Shown one piece after another: positions 46,701 to 57,311 of a stretch of DNA of 64,000 nt. Positions within the stretch are counted from its first letter, which is position 1; every line of letters begins with the position of its first letter. Source of the DNA: Trichocladium uniseriatum (lineage: Eukaryota; Ascomycota; Sordariomycetes; Sordariales; Chaetomiaceae). The notes under the pieces were generated by a model. That model made no database searches. It was not told the origin of the DNA and was given only the letters and a program-made list of their open reading frames with translations. The stretch covers positions 1 to 64,000 of the forward strand of contig WOUO01000008.1 of NCBI GenBank assembly GCA_017139535.1, given 5' to 3'. Made by a program: the position numbers and the translations under genes.

Positions 46701-49700
46701 AGGCAGCATGTCCTCTGCCTCCTGTGTGTGCGGATCCCCAGCCGATGCTGCGATTTGGCGGAGTTGTGTCTGTCATCGTCATGGTTTCCTAGCAGTCTGG
46801 ACAGCAGGAGGCCCTTCGATCAACACGGCCTTGTTTGGGGGTCCTGGCAGGGGGCTTGCTCATGGCGCCGGCCACCCTTCCGAAGCAGCAATCGATCGGC
46901 CGACCCCTGCGATGAAAGTGGAGAGCTCGAAATGGCCGACCATGTCCTGCCGCGAAATAAGAACTTCTAGATGTTGGATGGGCGCGCCGTTAGATGTTTG
47001 TCTGTTGGCAACTCGACGGGCACTAGTTACTAGCACGGCTTGCTGAGTGAACCGGCAAGACGGTATCGGAGCCGGAATTGCATGGCTTGTTTGGTCGAAG
47101 AATGGCGCAAAAGGTTTGGCTTTGGTGTCGTCTCTTTTTGAACTCAAGTCTCTCAGCCTGGCAACCGGGCCTTGAAGCCCAACCCCCACACTCGAAGGCC
47201 TGGGGCTTTGCTTGGCAATTCAGCATCGGCGAAGCCGCAACTTGGTGTTGATCAGTCTGCTGGATCTCCATCGTTTCGACGGGGGTTGAAACAGCCACGG
47301 CGTCGACGATCCACCGACACGTGTAACCGTCATTGGACTCAGCCTCCTGCCCTCCACGGCATCGCGCTGTCGGCGGATTGCGCGCAAGCTGCCCCTGAAA
47401 GCTTGTGCGGGTCTTTTCTCGCAGAGCTCCAGGGGTTGCCAGATCCTGCGATGATCTCACCCAACCCGATCTTCCAGCCACAGTCAGACTCCGCTTCGTA
47501 CTGTGTGGAATCGTCCGGCCATTTGTTGTGAGCCACAGGCCCTCCCGTCGTGGCGCTCCGGGACGTCAACCGTTAGCCGTTCACTAACGGCGGCTTCTAG
47601 GCCCGTTCGTTGTCGTCGGAACCTCGTTCCGCGGGTGTGATTCCGTGCAGCCTCTCCCCACGCAATTTAGCCGGTTCTTCTTGAAGACCTCGGGCGCGAG
47701 GCCCTGTCTTCACAGTCGGGAACTAGCGACGATGGGATGGCAAACCTGGCCAAGTCCTGTTTGCCTCACCCGGGGTTGTTCATGAAAAAGAAAAGCGAAG
47801 GATAACTCTATTTCGACCTCGGGCTCTTTCCCGCCAAAACGCGAAAGTGGGCATGTTCTCCGGCCTGCCTGGTTCAAGTGGGGTTTTTCCCTGCAACCAA
47901 GAAGCAGAGAGGAAGGAGCTCCTTCCCGCCCGCCATCCAGACCTACCAAAACCAGAAGGAAGAGAGAGAGAGATTCATGCAGGCGCGATTACTCAATCCG
48001 CGCAACCCCGCGCCAGGTCTCAGAACGGAGCTCAACACTCAGGGCTGACCCGTGTCTCGGGTGGTTGCAGATAGCAGCATGGAGACCACATGAGAGAGAA
48101 CTTTGATGAGAAGCAAGCGGCCTCAACACATGGCTCCTCGGTAAATCCAATTTCCTGACCGGTCAGCGAGCCAACTTGCCCTCCCTGCGATGGCAGGGGA
48201 CCAGGCCTGGTTCCCGTCCCGCTACCCCGGCCTCTCGCTCACTTCAGCAGCAGAGCGTGGGAATGTCACAATGCTCCGTTGCGGGGAAGACGGGCCTTCC
48301 CCAGACCCAAGAACCCCAGAAACCCACCCACGATCGAACCACTTGGTTCCATCGGCCGCCCAGTGACAGACTCGACTCACGATGGAATCTGGGGAACCAG
48401 ATTGATTGCCTCCCGCGCCCAAAGTCCTGACGGACAAACCCCGCCCGAGTTTTGTTCCCGTTCCCGCAGCGATTCACGCCCACGGTGGTGTCAGCATGTG
48501 AGGCTTGTTGCCGAGAGAGCAACCGATCTGCTGATCAGCGTGTTTAGCACACCCATTGCCATCGCAACTTGCAATGAATGTGCGGCAGCTAGAGACTTGC
48601 CGACATGCAAATGCTGCACACACTCGACTTCTCGACGACACCAGCGAATCAAGCTCGAAAGGGGCTAAACTTATCGTAGCATGACCTCGGGACCAAGGCG
48701 GCAGCTTGCCTATACGCACGAGACCGGCAACGTGGTATTGTCAGAGGCGACGGGCACGCGTGGAAGAGTGCCTGTGGCTTCCGGGACGCCTGGCATCTGG
48801 AAGCAGTGTCGAATTCCCAGCAATGTGTCACGGCTCAATTGACACATTGGCGGCTGGTCGCTTGTCCTGAGTGCTCCCTCCCGACGCAACGCTGCAGCGG
48901 AACCCAAGGTGCTCTGCCCGCCAACGACCGTCCGACCCCATCGTCGGTTGGCGGGGAATGTTGTCGCTGGGGTCCTAGGTATTGCACGCCCAGCTCTATT
49001 GCTTCCTCTTTCATCTCCCAGGCAGGATGAGCGCAATCCTCTCAGCCAACTTAGGTTGGCTCATTTAAACCGGACCCCGACGGCGGCATTGCTGCAGGTA
49101 TTATATTGGCGTGCGGTGCAACCCTCATCCTCAGCTCCTTTTCGGTCCGTTCCCGCTCGGATATTCCTCCACCGGCCGTTTCCTGCAATTGCCAGTTCGT
49201 CCAGTGTTGTAACTCGGCGATCCGGGCAAATCCTGTTGTCTGCAGCTCCGCAATATGGGATCAGCGATCAGGAAGAGATGCTGCCATCCGAACTCTCCTA
49301 GTATGGATGCAAGTCAGTACATGTATGCCGGAAGTCGCAGAGCCACGATCCGTGAAACCGGACAAGACTCATCCCACCACGTGCGGTGCACGGAGAATGT
49401 GCCGCCGTCTCCAAAACTCCAACGGCGACGCACCGTTTTGGCAGCGGATGGACCACTCCCATTCTCGCAGCAAAGCGATTCATACGGTGCCAAGCCACCA
49501 CCGGCGGGGTGCAGACCAGGATCCCATGCAGCCTGGAAGGTGCAAGGAATAATGACCCCACTCCTGGTTCCACAGACTTTTCTTCGGCTTCCCTGCCCCT
49601 GCCCTTGCACCCTGGCCGGGGATGCCATGAATCCTGGCAAGTCGTCGGCGGCACCAAGCCGTTGGTCCAGGCGTGAGAGTGCGTTCTCGGAACGCATTGC

Positions 49701-50120
49701 AGTGCAAAGCGCAACAAGGGTCCGAAATCACTCTGGGGCAATATATGGCCCCCAGGGCCGTCGCTTTCCCCCACAAACCCAAGTGCTGCTGCTTTCTGGC
49801 TTCCCTTCCCTGACGAGAGGAATCCATCCAGGACACGAACTCGTCTTCGCTGCTTCGCAATCGGTCTCCCGATTCGCAATTCCATTGTTTTTTCCCATTC
49901 CTTTGCTGCTAATCCGACGCGCCCCGCCGCCCTCGCCCGGCGCCCGCTCCGGATGCCACGCCCACCCGCCACGGACCGACGGCATATCCCCGGAAGACTG
50001 ACCAGAAAGTGTCAGTGAGTGTCGACTCGTGGCCCTCGACACCCACGGTCGACAACTCGCAACCTCTCCCCGCCAAAATTTGTTGCAAGTAACAGAAAAC
50101 ACCCACAAAACCCGCCCACC
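40705..50120 (+). other. 9.4-kb gene-free spacer upstream of the CRIB gene
   Basis: The longest gap in the window. Reading both strands I found only frames without domain resemblance, often overlapping one another in opposite directions (43292-43849 against 43720-44358; 49255-50001 against 49298-49972), the pattern of chance frames in GC-balanced DNA. The part 40750-41600 is AT-richer and may be a degenerate repeat. It includes a short hexanucleotide repeat, GA-rich tracts near 42707-42722 and 47964-47975, and a dyad of GATA sites at 46378-46401. It may contain a long leader or non-coding RNAs for the CRIB gene. Confidence 0.45.
41446..41472. repeat. (GTTGCC)4.5 hexanucleotide repeat
   Basis: Four full GTTGCC units and a GTT start of the fifth lie in the AT-richer part of the 9.4-kb spacer. 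No coding frame uses it. Confidence 0.9.
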
Positions 50121-52649
50121 ATGAATATGTGGGCGGTGTCGGGCATGCCCGTGTATGAGGTCGAGCCCCGACCCACGCGGCCCAAGACGTCCAAGGGTTC
50201 CAAGGTGTTCAAGAAATCGAGATTTCCTGGTCTGCAGAGTCCGACGAGAGACACTGCGCCGCCCCTCGTCCGCCCGGTCACGTCATCGGATGCTGGGCCC
50301 CACGACGCCCGCTCCATCGACCAGCTCTTGGACCCTGCCGTCGATGGGCCCCCCTCGCCAGAGAGCATCCGCGAGCTGAGCAAGCAGATGAAGCGCGCAT
50401 CCGTTCGCGAGAAGCACCTTAGCCACCAGACCAGCTCGTCCGGCTCGTCCTCGCTGCGGTCGCTGACCTCGGTGGACCGGCCCTCATGGGACAACGCGTT
50501 TGAGGGGAGGAGCCTCTCGAGGAAGTCCTCAGGACGGTCGACGTCGAGCAGCATGCCCTCCAGGGACCGGCCCGAGAGTGTGCAGATATTTGGCAAGACC
50601 ATCTTCAACCGGAGGGGCAAGTTGAGGCGCGAGAGCAGCGCCCAGAGCTCGTCGGCGAGCTCCTCCCTTTACTCGAACGACACAGTAGCCGATGCCTCAC
50701 TGCCGCCCGCCCCAACATCGGCCCCGAACCGAGACTCGGCCATTCCAGCCATCTTCGGCCTCCGCCGGGCCTCGAAACAGGAGCAAGCCGGTGGCGACTT
50801 GCTGCAGCGCAGGCTCAATATCTCTGGGCCATACAACTTTCAGCATGTGGCCCACACGCAAAAGGACCATGTTTCGGAAATGCATTCCCAGCTTCGAACC
50901 GCGCAAGCCCCTGGTGCCAGCGCTGAGGACATGCACTTTGCCGACTTCTCGTCAGACTCGCTTCCGCTAGCCGACGAAGAGAGAATGGATGCTCCTTTTG
51001 ATGTGCAGCCGACCACGACGACGCTCACCCGTACCCAGTCGGTTCTAAAGAAAAACTCGTCGTCTCGGAGGCTCAATCGTGCCATGTCCCAGGATCAATT
51101 GCGCATGGGTGTCCCACCACCACGCCCTCCCCGGTCTCCTGTCGAAGAGGTGGCAGCTTTCTTCCCTCCTGTTCCGCCCCCGCGCGCCTCATCTGCCCGA
51201 CATGAGCGATTTTATTCGGAAACCAGTACCGGCTTCCGCGCGCACCAGCCGCTTTCCATGTCCCCGGATGCCGGCAGCCCTCCTGCGACCTCTTATGGCT
51301 ATGTGCCAGGGCCGGAAATGGATGCCATTCCCGAGCACTCGCTTTCCCGTGTCATGAGCCCGCCCGACGATGCCAATTGGCCGTTGCCCTGCCCGAGCAG
51401 TACCGCGTCCGAGTATACGCTGCCAAACGTTCCAGAAGAAGATGAGACCGCCTTCGTATCCAAGAAGTCTCGAGCCAGCGTTGCGAGCAACTCATCCCTC
51501 CGTGGCAGCCAATCTGTCCCCATGTTGCGAGGATTCCTGTTGCGCCAGCATGACGACGAGGGCCGGCGTTCCAGCCAGGCATCCGACACCCTTGGTCGGT
51601 TCGACTTGTTCGCTGCGCAAAGGGCCCTCAAGGCCGCACTGATCGAGAGTAGCCGGGGCGACGCGCTACCCCGAGAGACGTGGGAGGACGCCATCGACTA
51701 CTGCTATGACCACGCCGCCGAGGCCGATTGCGACTATGAATGGGGCCGTTCTTCGATGGATACGAGCCGGGATGGCGGCAGCGCGACTCCCGTCGATGAG
51801 CAGGAACGGTACATGGGTTCATGTGAGGGCTCCCCTGCTATGTTGTCTCCGGGGCAATTCGATGTGCCGGCTCTCAGTCCTGTCAGCCAACTTTCAGTGA
51901 CGACCGCGCAGGAGGCGATTACCCCCATCACCGTGAATAATCCGAAGACATCGAATTTCTCTCTGCCCAGAATCGATTCAAAGAACTTGCTCCACGTGCG
52001 GAAGTCGTCTGACGCTTCCAGCTTCAAGGAGTCCCACGGCTTTACCCTATCGCCGTCCCTCTTGATTCCCATGGACTACCAGCAGCAGATGATGGCCTGC
52101 GAGGAGGACAGACACGACGTCTCAGACTTTGCCTTCCGCCATTTTGACGAGACCGATCTGAACGTGGGCCCCTCGACACTCCACCTTCGGTACCGGTCCA
52201 GCGCTTCGACGACCGCTACGACGGAGAGCTCCAACTCGGTTTCCGAGAAGCACATCTCGGCCGCATCCACCACGTCGACTGACTTGACCCGAATGACTTC
52301 GAGTGCCTCCTCGCTCGATTTTGAGAACTACTTCCCAAAGCCGGAACCCCTCCAGCGGTTCCCTTCGTTCGAGTCCCACGGAAGAGTCGAGAGCAAGGCC
52401 GCAATGCCCACCCTTCCCGAGAGTGAAGAGGCAGTCCAGCTATCCAGCCGTCGCCGCGAATTCAGAAGCCGGGGTAGCGAGTCCAACCTCCTCAAGATGG
52501 CCATGGACGAACCCTTGCCCGGCAAGGCCAAGATGTCGTCGATTCAGGCCAGGCGTGGCCGCGCGAGAACCACCAGCCTCAGCACGCCGCCCCCGCCAAA
52601 CCAGTACGCGCTCTTTCCGTCTGTGCAGCTCGTCGGCAACCGGATCTAA
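50121..52649 (+). CDS. CRIB (p21-Rho-binding) domain protein
   Basis: Single exon, 842 residues, starting MNMWAVSGMPVYEVEP at a well-placed ATG (CCCACCATGAA). A CRIB motif at about residues 233-250 (ISGPYNFQHVAHTQKDHV) matches the Cdc42/Rac-binding consensus ISxPxxFxHxxH. Ahead of it, FGKTIFNRRGKLRRESS is basic and may bind membrane lipids. The rest is Ser/Pro-rich with PPPRPPRSP proline motifs near residue 335 that could bind SH3 domains and a moderately ordered patch around residues 505-550 (RFDLFAAQRALKAALIES, TWEDAIDYCYDHAAEAD). No kinase domain follows, so it is not PAK. An effector of Cdc42 or Rac in polarised growth is the likely role. The 9.4-kb spacer upstream suggests complex control. 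Confidence 0.87.
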   Translation: MNMWAVSGMPVYEVEPRPTRPKTSKGSKVFKKSRFPGLQSPTRDTAPPLVRPVTSSDAGPHDARSIDQLLDPAVDGPPSPESIRELSKQMKRASVREKHLSHQTSSSGSSSLRSLTSVDRPSWDNAFEGRSLSRKSSGRSTSSSMPSRDRPESVQIFGKTIFNRRGKLRRESSAQSSSASSSLYSNDTVADASLPPAPTSAPNRDSAIPAIFGLRRASKQEQAGGDLLQRRLNISGPYNFQHVAHTQKDHVSEMHSQLRTAQAPGASAEDMHFADFSSDSLPLADEERMDAPFDVQPTTTTLTRTQSVLKKNSSSRRLNRAMSQDQLRMGVPPPRPPRSPVEEVAAFFPPVPPPRASSARHERFYSETSTGFRAHQPLSMSPDAGSPPATSYGYVPGPEMDAIPEHSLSRVMSPPDDANWPLPCPSSTASEYTLPNVPEEDETAFVSKKSRASVASNSSLRGSQSVPMLRGFLLRQHDDEGRRSSQASDTLGRFDLFAAQRALKAALIESSRGDALPRETWEDAIDYCYDHAAEADCDYEWGRSSMDTSRDGGSATPVDEQERYMGSCEGSPAMLSPGQFDVPALSPVSQLSVTTAQEAITPITVNNPKTSNFSLPRIDSKNLLHVRKSSDASSFKESHGFTLSPSLLIPMDYQQQMMACEEDRHDVSDFAFRHFDETDLNVGPSTLHLRYRSSASTTATTESSNSVSEKHISAASTTSTDLTRMTSSASSLDFENYFPKPEPLQRFPSFESHGRVESKAAMPTLPESEEAVQLSSRRREFRSRGSESNLLKMAMDEPLPGKAKMSSIQARRGRARTTSLSTPPPPNQYALFPSVQLVGNRI

Positions 52650-55600
52650 ACGAAGCGAGCGTCAGCTACATTCAACACGATGTACATACCTCACAGCCTG
52701 ACACTGTATAACCCAACTCGGGAGTGCAAAAAACCCACTCCCGCATCCATCAGAGACTTGACCCCCACACAAGCATCTCTGTTCCACACCCATTATTTCT
52801 TTTTTTTCTAAAGCCCCCTTGTTGTTATCACTATGAGCATTTATTGGCGGACGGACGGGGATCAAACCATAGATTTGGGATGGTGCGGGTTGTCACCAAC
52901 GGCCGGCGCAAACCAAAAGCAGACCTCGCTTCCTTTTTTTTTTCCCTTTCTTCTTCGGCGGGCCAACCTGTTTTGTTATCACATCCCTTCGCCGCCGCCG
53001 CCACCTTTTTGTTTTCGTCTTTCGCTCGAGGACCTGTGGATGGATAATCCTTTCCCTTGTTTCTCAACTGACACGATATCGTGTGTGGACGGACACTTGT
53101 ACCGGGTAGAACTACCCACTGTTTCATATCTTGTTGCCCTTTTTTTGTTTCGATATGGCTGTTTTCAGATCAGCATCGCCGCCATCACCGACATCGTTAT
53201 ATATACCTCCTCAACGAAGGAAGCAAGTTCGATATAACAAAGGCACCTAGAGGGATGGGCAGACGGATTGAGAAGGATGTGGGAGGGAAGAGAGAAGAGA
53301 AGAAAACAGCAGAAGGGCTTGGCTGGCGTGAAGATCAGTCAGGGCCGGATTTTGGAATGACGAGACGACGGACATGACCATGACGATGGGGAGGGAGGCG
53401 GGGATAAACAAGTTCAGATCTTCAAAAAGGTCTGGAAGAAAAAACGGAAAATTGGGTATATCTGATAGAAATGGACATTGGAACGGGATGGCGAGAGGGC
53501 CCGCTGTTTATCTTCTGTTTCCGACTCTTTCCGCACGGCTTTGTTGGACGTACTTGAGCGATGCGATGGCGAAGGATGGCGAGGTGTTTTTAGAGCCTCA
53601 AGGTATATATAATACCACACAATTCCTAAACTCCAGTGGCACCAATATTCGTACTTTTTCCAATACTTTTTCTTATTGCTCGCCAAGGTTACTCTAGAAG
53701 GGAAAATATTGCATTCAATCCCACGTGTCCTGCGATGTGCGCTGGCACACCAGCCCTCCACTTTCTCGATTGGTTCGAGGCTGCAGGAAGAGTTCCAACC
53801 AACGTCACCAGAACATCACTTGACCGCCCATCATATCCCATCTTTGCCCTTGATATCGTAGCGTATTGAGGCTCTGTTGCAAATGTCGAGGGATCTTGGT
53901 TTCCGCCGTGACGTTGCAGCGTCAGGAGACAGACATCCTGTTTGTGTACTTTGTCACGTGGTGTGCCCCAGCCCCTTTTTATGACCGATGTGGTGAGATG
54001 CAGCCGCCGTTGCCTGCCTTTGGTTGGTGGGGTGGCGGGGTTAAGTGTAGAGTATTGCCGAAGTCGCTCGTTTGTCGGTTCGGTCTGACCTGCCTCTCTA
54101 GTGAGGTGAGAAGGTGTTCTTCATCGTCGGGGACTTGAACAGAACATGGTTGGATAAACTGAAACCCCTAAGAGCATGTGGACAACACTAGGGGGCAGCG
54201 TGGATGGTGGCTGGAGCTGGTGAAACGGGGCCAAGTCCGTGGCTTCATGAGCGAACAGTGTTCGCGTTGCTCTCGCAGTTCTGGGGCGCTCATTTCTCGT
54301 TTTGCTTCTCGCGGACCGGGTGGAATTTGCCCTGTCAACAGAATGTTAGCAGAAACGTGTCGTTATATCTTTCAGATACTTTGTCTGCGCCTAGTCAGGC
54401 GGTTCCTGTATCGCATGGATAAGCTTTAGGTTAGGTAGGGGATGAACCAAGGATGGTTGAATGGGGATGTTTCCTCCTGGTAGCGCCAGACAACAGTATA
54501 TCCAGGGATATATCCATGAAGGATATTCAGGTATGGTGTATCGATCTCGGAATATCGTTGTTATAACTAGACCGCGGGGATCTTGCCAGTCCATTTATGG
54601 GTCGTGTGTTGCTCGATCACTGGCCGCCTGGGAGTTCCTTGTCGACAGCATTCAAAGGAAGCGGGGAGTTTTGTTGACAAACAGCTTTGTTGTTCCATCT
54701 TGGGGTCAAGCATCGTTGAGAAATCAAGTCCTGATGAATGGGGTTGTAGTAGAAGGGATCGTCTATGTCGAGAAGGGGGAGCTGCCCATCCGTTTGGGCG
54801 GGAGAAAGATGAACTCTTGTTCGACGTGGAGATGGTATTAAACATCGGTTATTCGGTGCCATTGTAGCTTCTCGTGCGAGGTTGTTGGAGGTCGGAGGGG
54901 TGAGTGTCGGCAAAGGAAAGGTTGGCAAAGAAGAACGGGGGTTTTTCGATGGCTTGAAAATTTAGACTTGCAAGTTGTTCGAGACGTTGGCAGAGCCATT
55001 GGCAAGAGAGTGAATCCATAGTCCAGCGAACAGTATCGTTTGGGGGGCCTGAAAGTCGTCGTATGGGCGCAGACCATGTAGACGCGGATGGAGGGCTAAG
55101 GCTCGTCGAAGTGTCCCTGGAAAGAGATCCGAAAACTTCGGGGCCGGGGACGGGGCAAAACTTTGGGTGGGTCGCTCGTACGAGGGTCTACCAGGGGAGT
55201 TGGGTCAAAGCCGAGGTGTGCTGGGCGAGGGCTATCATGCAAGGGTAGAGAATGGCGGCTGTTCCTTGGTAAAGTTCGCGTGTCCGTTTCCAGGTTCAAG
55301 TTTCCAAGGTCAGGTTCATTGCAAATCCGTCTTGGATCCAAGAAACGCGGACGGGACGGCCGAAATTTCGAGGGCGGTGACAAAATATGGAAGGTGCCAT
55401 CGGCAAAAGCTCGTAAACACTAGCAGGCCAGATGGCAAGGGCGGCTTTTGAGGCAGCGGTGGTGACGGCCCGTCTTCTACCTAGATCGATTCCGTTCAAA
55501 CCTTTGGGCTTCTCGGCTGCTCTGCGGCTTGGTGGGATGTAAATGACTTCAGACCACAGCAGACCTTTCTCGGCCTGCCCTCTTCTTATGTCTGCAGCCT

Positions 55601-57311
55601 GGGTCCTCATGACTTTCCCTCTGCTGCCCTACAGCCCGATCATGCTGTTGTGGCGAGACCATTCCCGCATTTCGGAGCAGTGGCCGGTGGATCTTCAGAT
55701 CTCGGGATCGAACCTCGCTATCACGGGCGTTTTACAGCACCGCCTCCACTTCTTCCCGGCCCCGATTCTACATTCTCAGTCATGAGAAACGAGACCTCGC
55801 CTACCGTCTAAATGAGGTCACTGGTGAGAGTTTTGCGGTGCCAGTCATGGCACATGCTTTTGGCGGGGCCCAAGACGACACTGCCGCTTTTTCTCCACGC
55901 TGGCAACTTCACGACTGGGGTACGTAGTATGCCCATGCCGTCCATGCGTATCTCCTCCTTGATCCAGTAGTTCGCGAGTGGCTAGACCACTCCTTTTTCT
56001 TCCTGCCCGCGTTCCCGGTGGGTATGTGCAGGGTTTGTTTGCCGATATTAGCTATGTCTGGACAGGGCAAGCGACTCGGAGCAAGAGAGTGTCGACTCGA
56101 AACATGGTTGGTTACTTGATGCTGCTGTTTCCAACTAGGCAGCGGTCCCAGAATAACACTAACGGCGCTTGACCCGAAACCGAGATACAGGACGGCAACC
56201 TTTGTATTGCGGCTTCGACAGCAGCGTCGCCTGTGGAAGTCGAACCAAACTGGTATTAACAAGGATACGGATACAGCCCAATGACGGAAGACTCTGCGTG
56301 AAAAACACGCGGGGGCGACGATCAACAAAGAGAGTGAAATCATGGCGAGAAAAGACCGCGGAGTAGCAAACATGTCCTTGGCGAAGGTGACGCCAAGTGC
56401 TCAGGGGTATAGGAGCTCCGAGATGAAAGCGTCATTCGTCAGAAGGTCGGCGACCATAACTGGATGCGGCTCGTCTTTCGAATGCCTTGTTTGAGTATTC
56501 TGCCCTGTCTGTCTGGCCTCCAACAGGCCCGAAGCATGGAGCTGCAGGCCTGCCGAGACCCTCCTTCCAGCGGATGCCACATCACCCACGATAGGCTGAG
56601 CGAGAAAATGTGTGCCGCGGTATATAGCACTGCCCGCCGCTCAAGCGCAGATGCGGGCCGCAGCCCAATGCCATCTTTCTCGGCTTGTGGTCGCCGAGCA
56701 GAGTATTCGGCAAGGCGGCTCTTTGACTGGCATTGCCAGACACGCTACACACTGCCGCCTCATTCACCAAAGGCAAAGTCTTCTCGTGTCAGGAGAGGAT
56801 CTCACGGTTCAAGTCGGCACCCGAGAAGTCTTAGCACTCTTCGTCGGCGGATTGTGGGGAGACTTTTGGTGCCACGACGCTGAAGTCACGGAACCGTTCC
56901 AGATTCGAGCCCCGTCTGGCCTTTTTGTTCAACCCCTGACACACTACCGGCCGACGAAGTGGCTTTCAAGTGTCCCGGTCGGTTAGCCAGGGGCTTGGTT
57001 CGAAACTGGTGGAAGTGCGTCTGCGGAACTGGTAGGCAGACCTACCAAGAGAGAAACTGACGGGCGATACCGGAGCCTTCTCACGAGCAACTCGCCCCGG
57101 AAGTTGGCATCTTGGAGTTGCCCAATTGATGCTACTGATACTGACTCAACTCGAGTCCTTTTGTAGGAGTATATAGCGCCGTTTGAGGAGTATACTCGCC
57201 ATGTCCTCTTCCAGGCGACCCCCGAGGGGCAAGGGAAAAGACACCCGAAACGCAACGAAACGAAACCGACCCGCGCCACAAGAACCCGGGACATTTCAGC
57301 AGGGGAGAGAG
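52650..57311 (+). other. 4.7-kb gene-free spacer upstream of the bHLH gene
   Basis: No frame on either strand shows a recognisable domain. It contains homopolymer T tracts near 52795-52810 and 52935-52947, A-rich and GGATATATCC-type palindromic words near 54500-54530, and a TATA element close to the bHLH start. The first few hundred bases are the 3' region of the CRIB gene. Confidence 0.4.
57168..57177 (+). promoter_or_regulatory. TATA-like element of the bHLH gene
   Basis: GAGTATATAG lies 135-144 bases before ATG 57312, with AGGAGTATA repeated at 57166 and 57186. If it directs transcription, an upstream in-frame ATG at 57201 would lie almost at the transcript start, which favours ATG 57312 as initiator. 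Confidence 0.4.

Noticed and set aside
49255..50001. 248-codon frame before the CRIB gene, with a 224-codon frame on the opposite strand
   Set aside because: Both strands are open at once, neither protein has a recognisable domain, and the region looks like leader or promoter DNA.
55690..55725. B-box-like GGTTCGATCCC on the minus strand, possible tRNA
   Set aside because: No matching T-stem, no box A at a suitable distance and no acceptor pairing were found.
57201..57311. Upstream in-frame ATG for the bHLH gene
   Set aside because: It lies only about 25-30 bases after a TATA-like element, and the added 37 residues look like leader sequence; ATG 57312 was preferred, though the longer form is not excluded.
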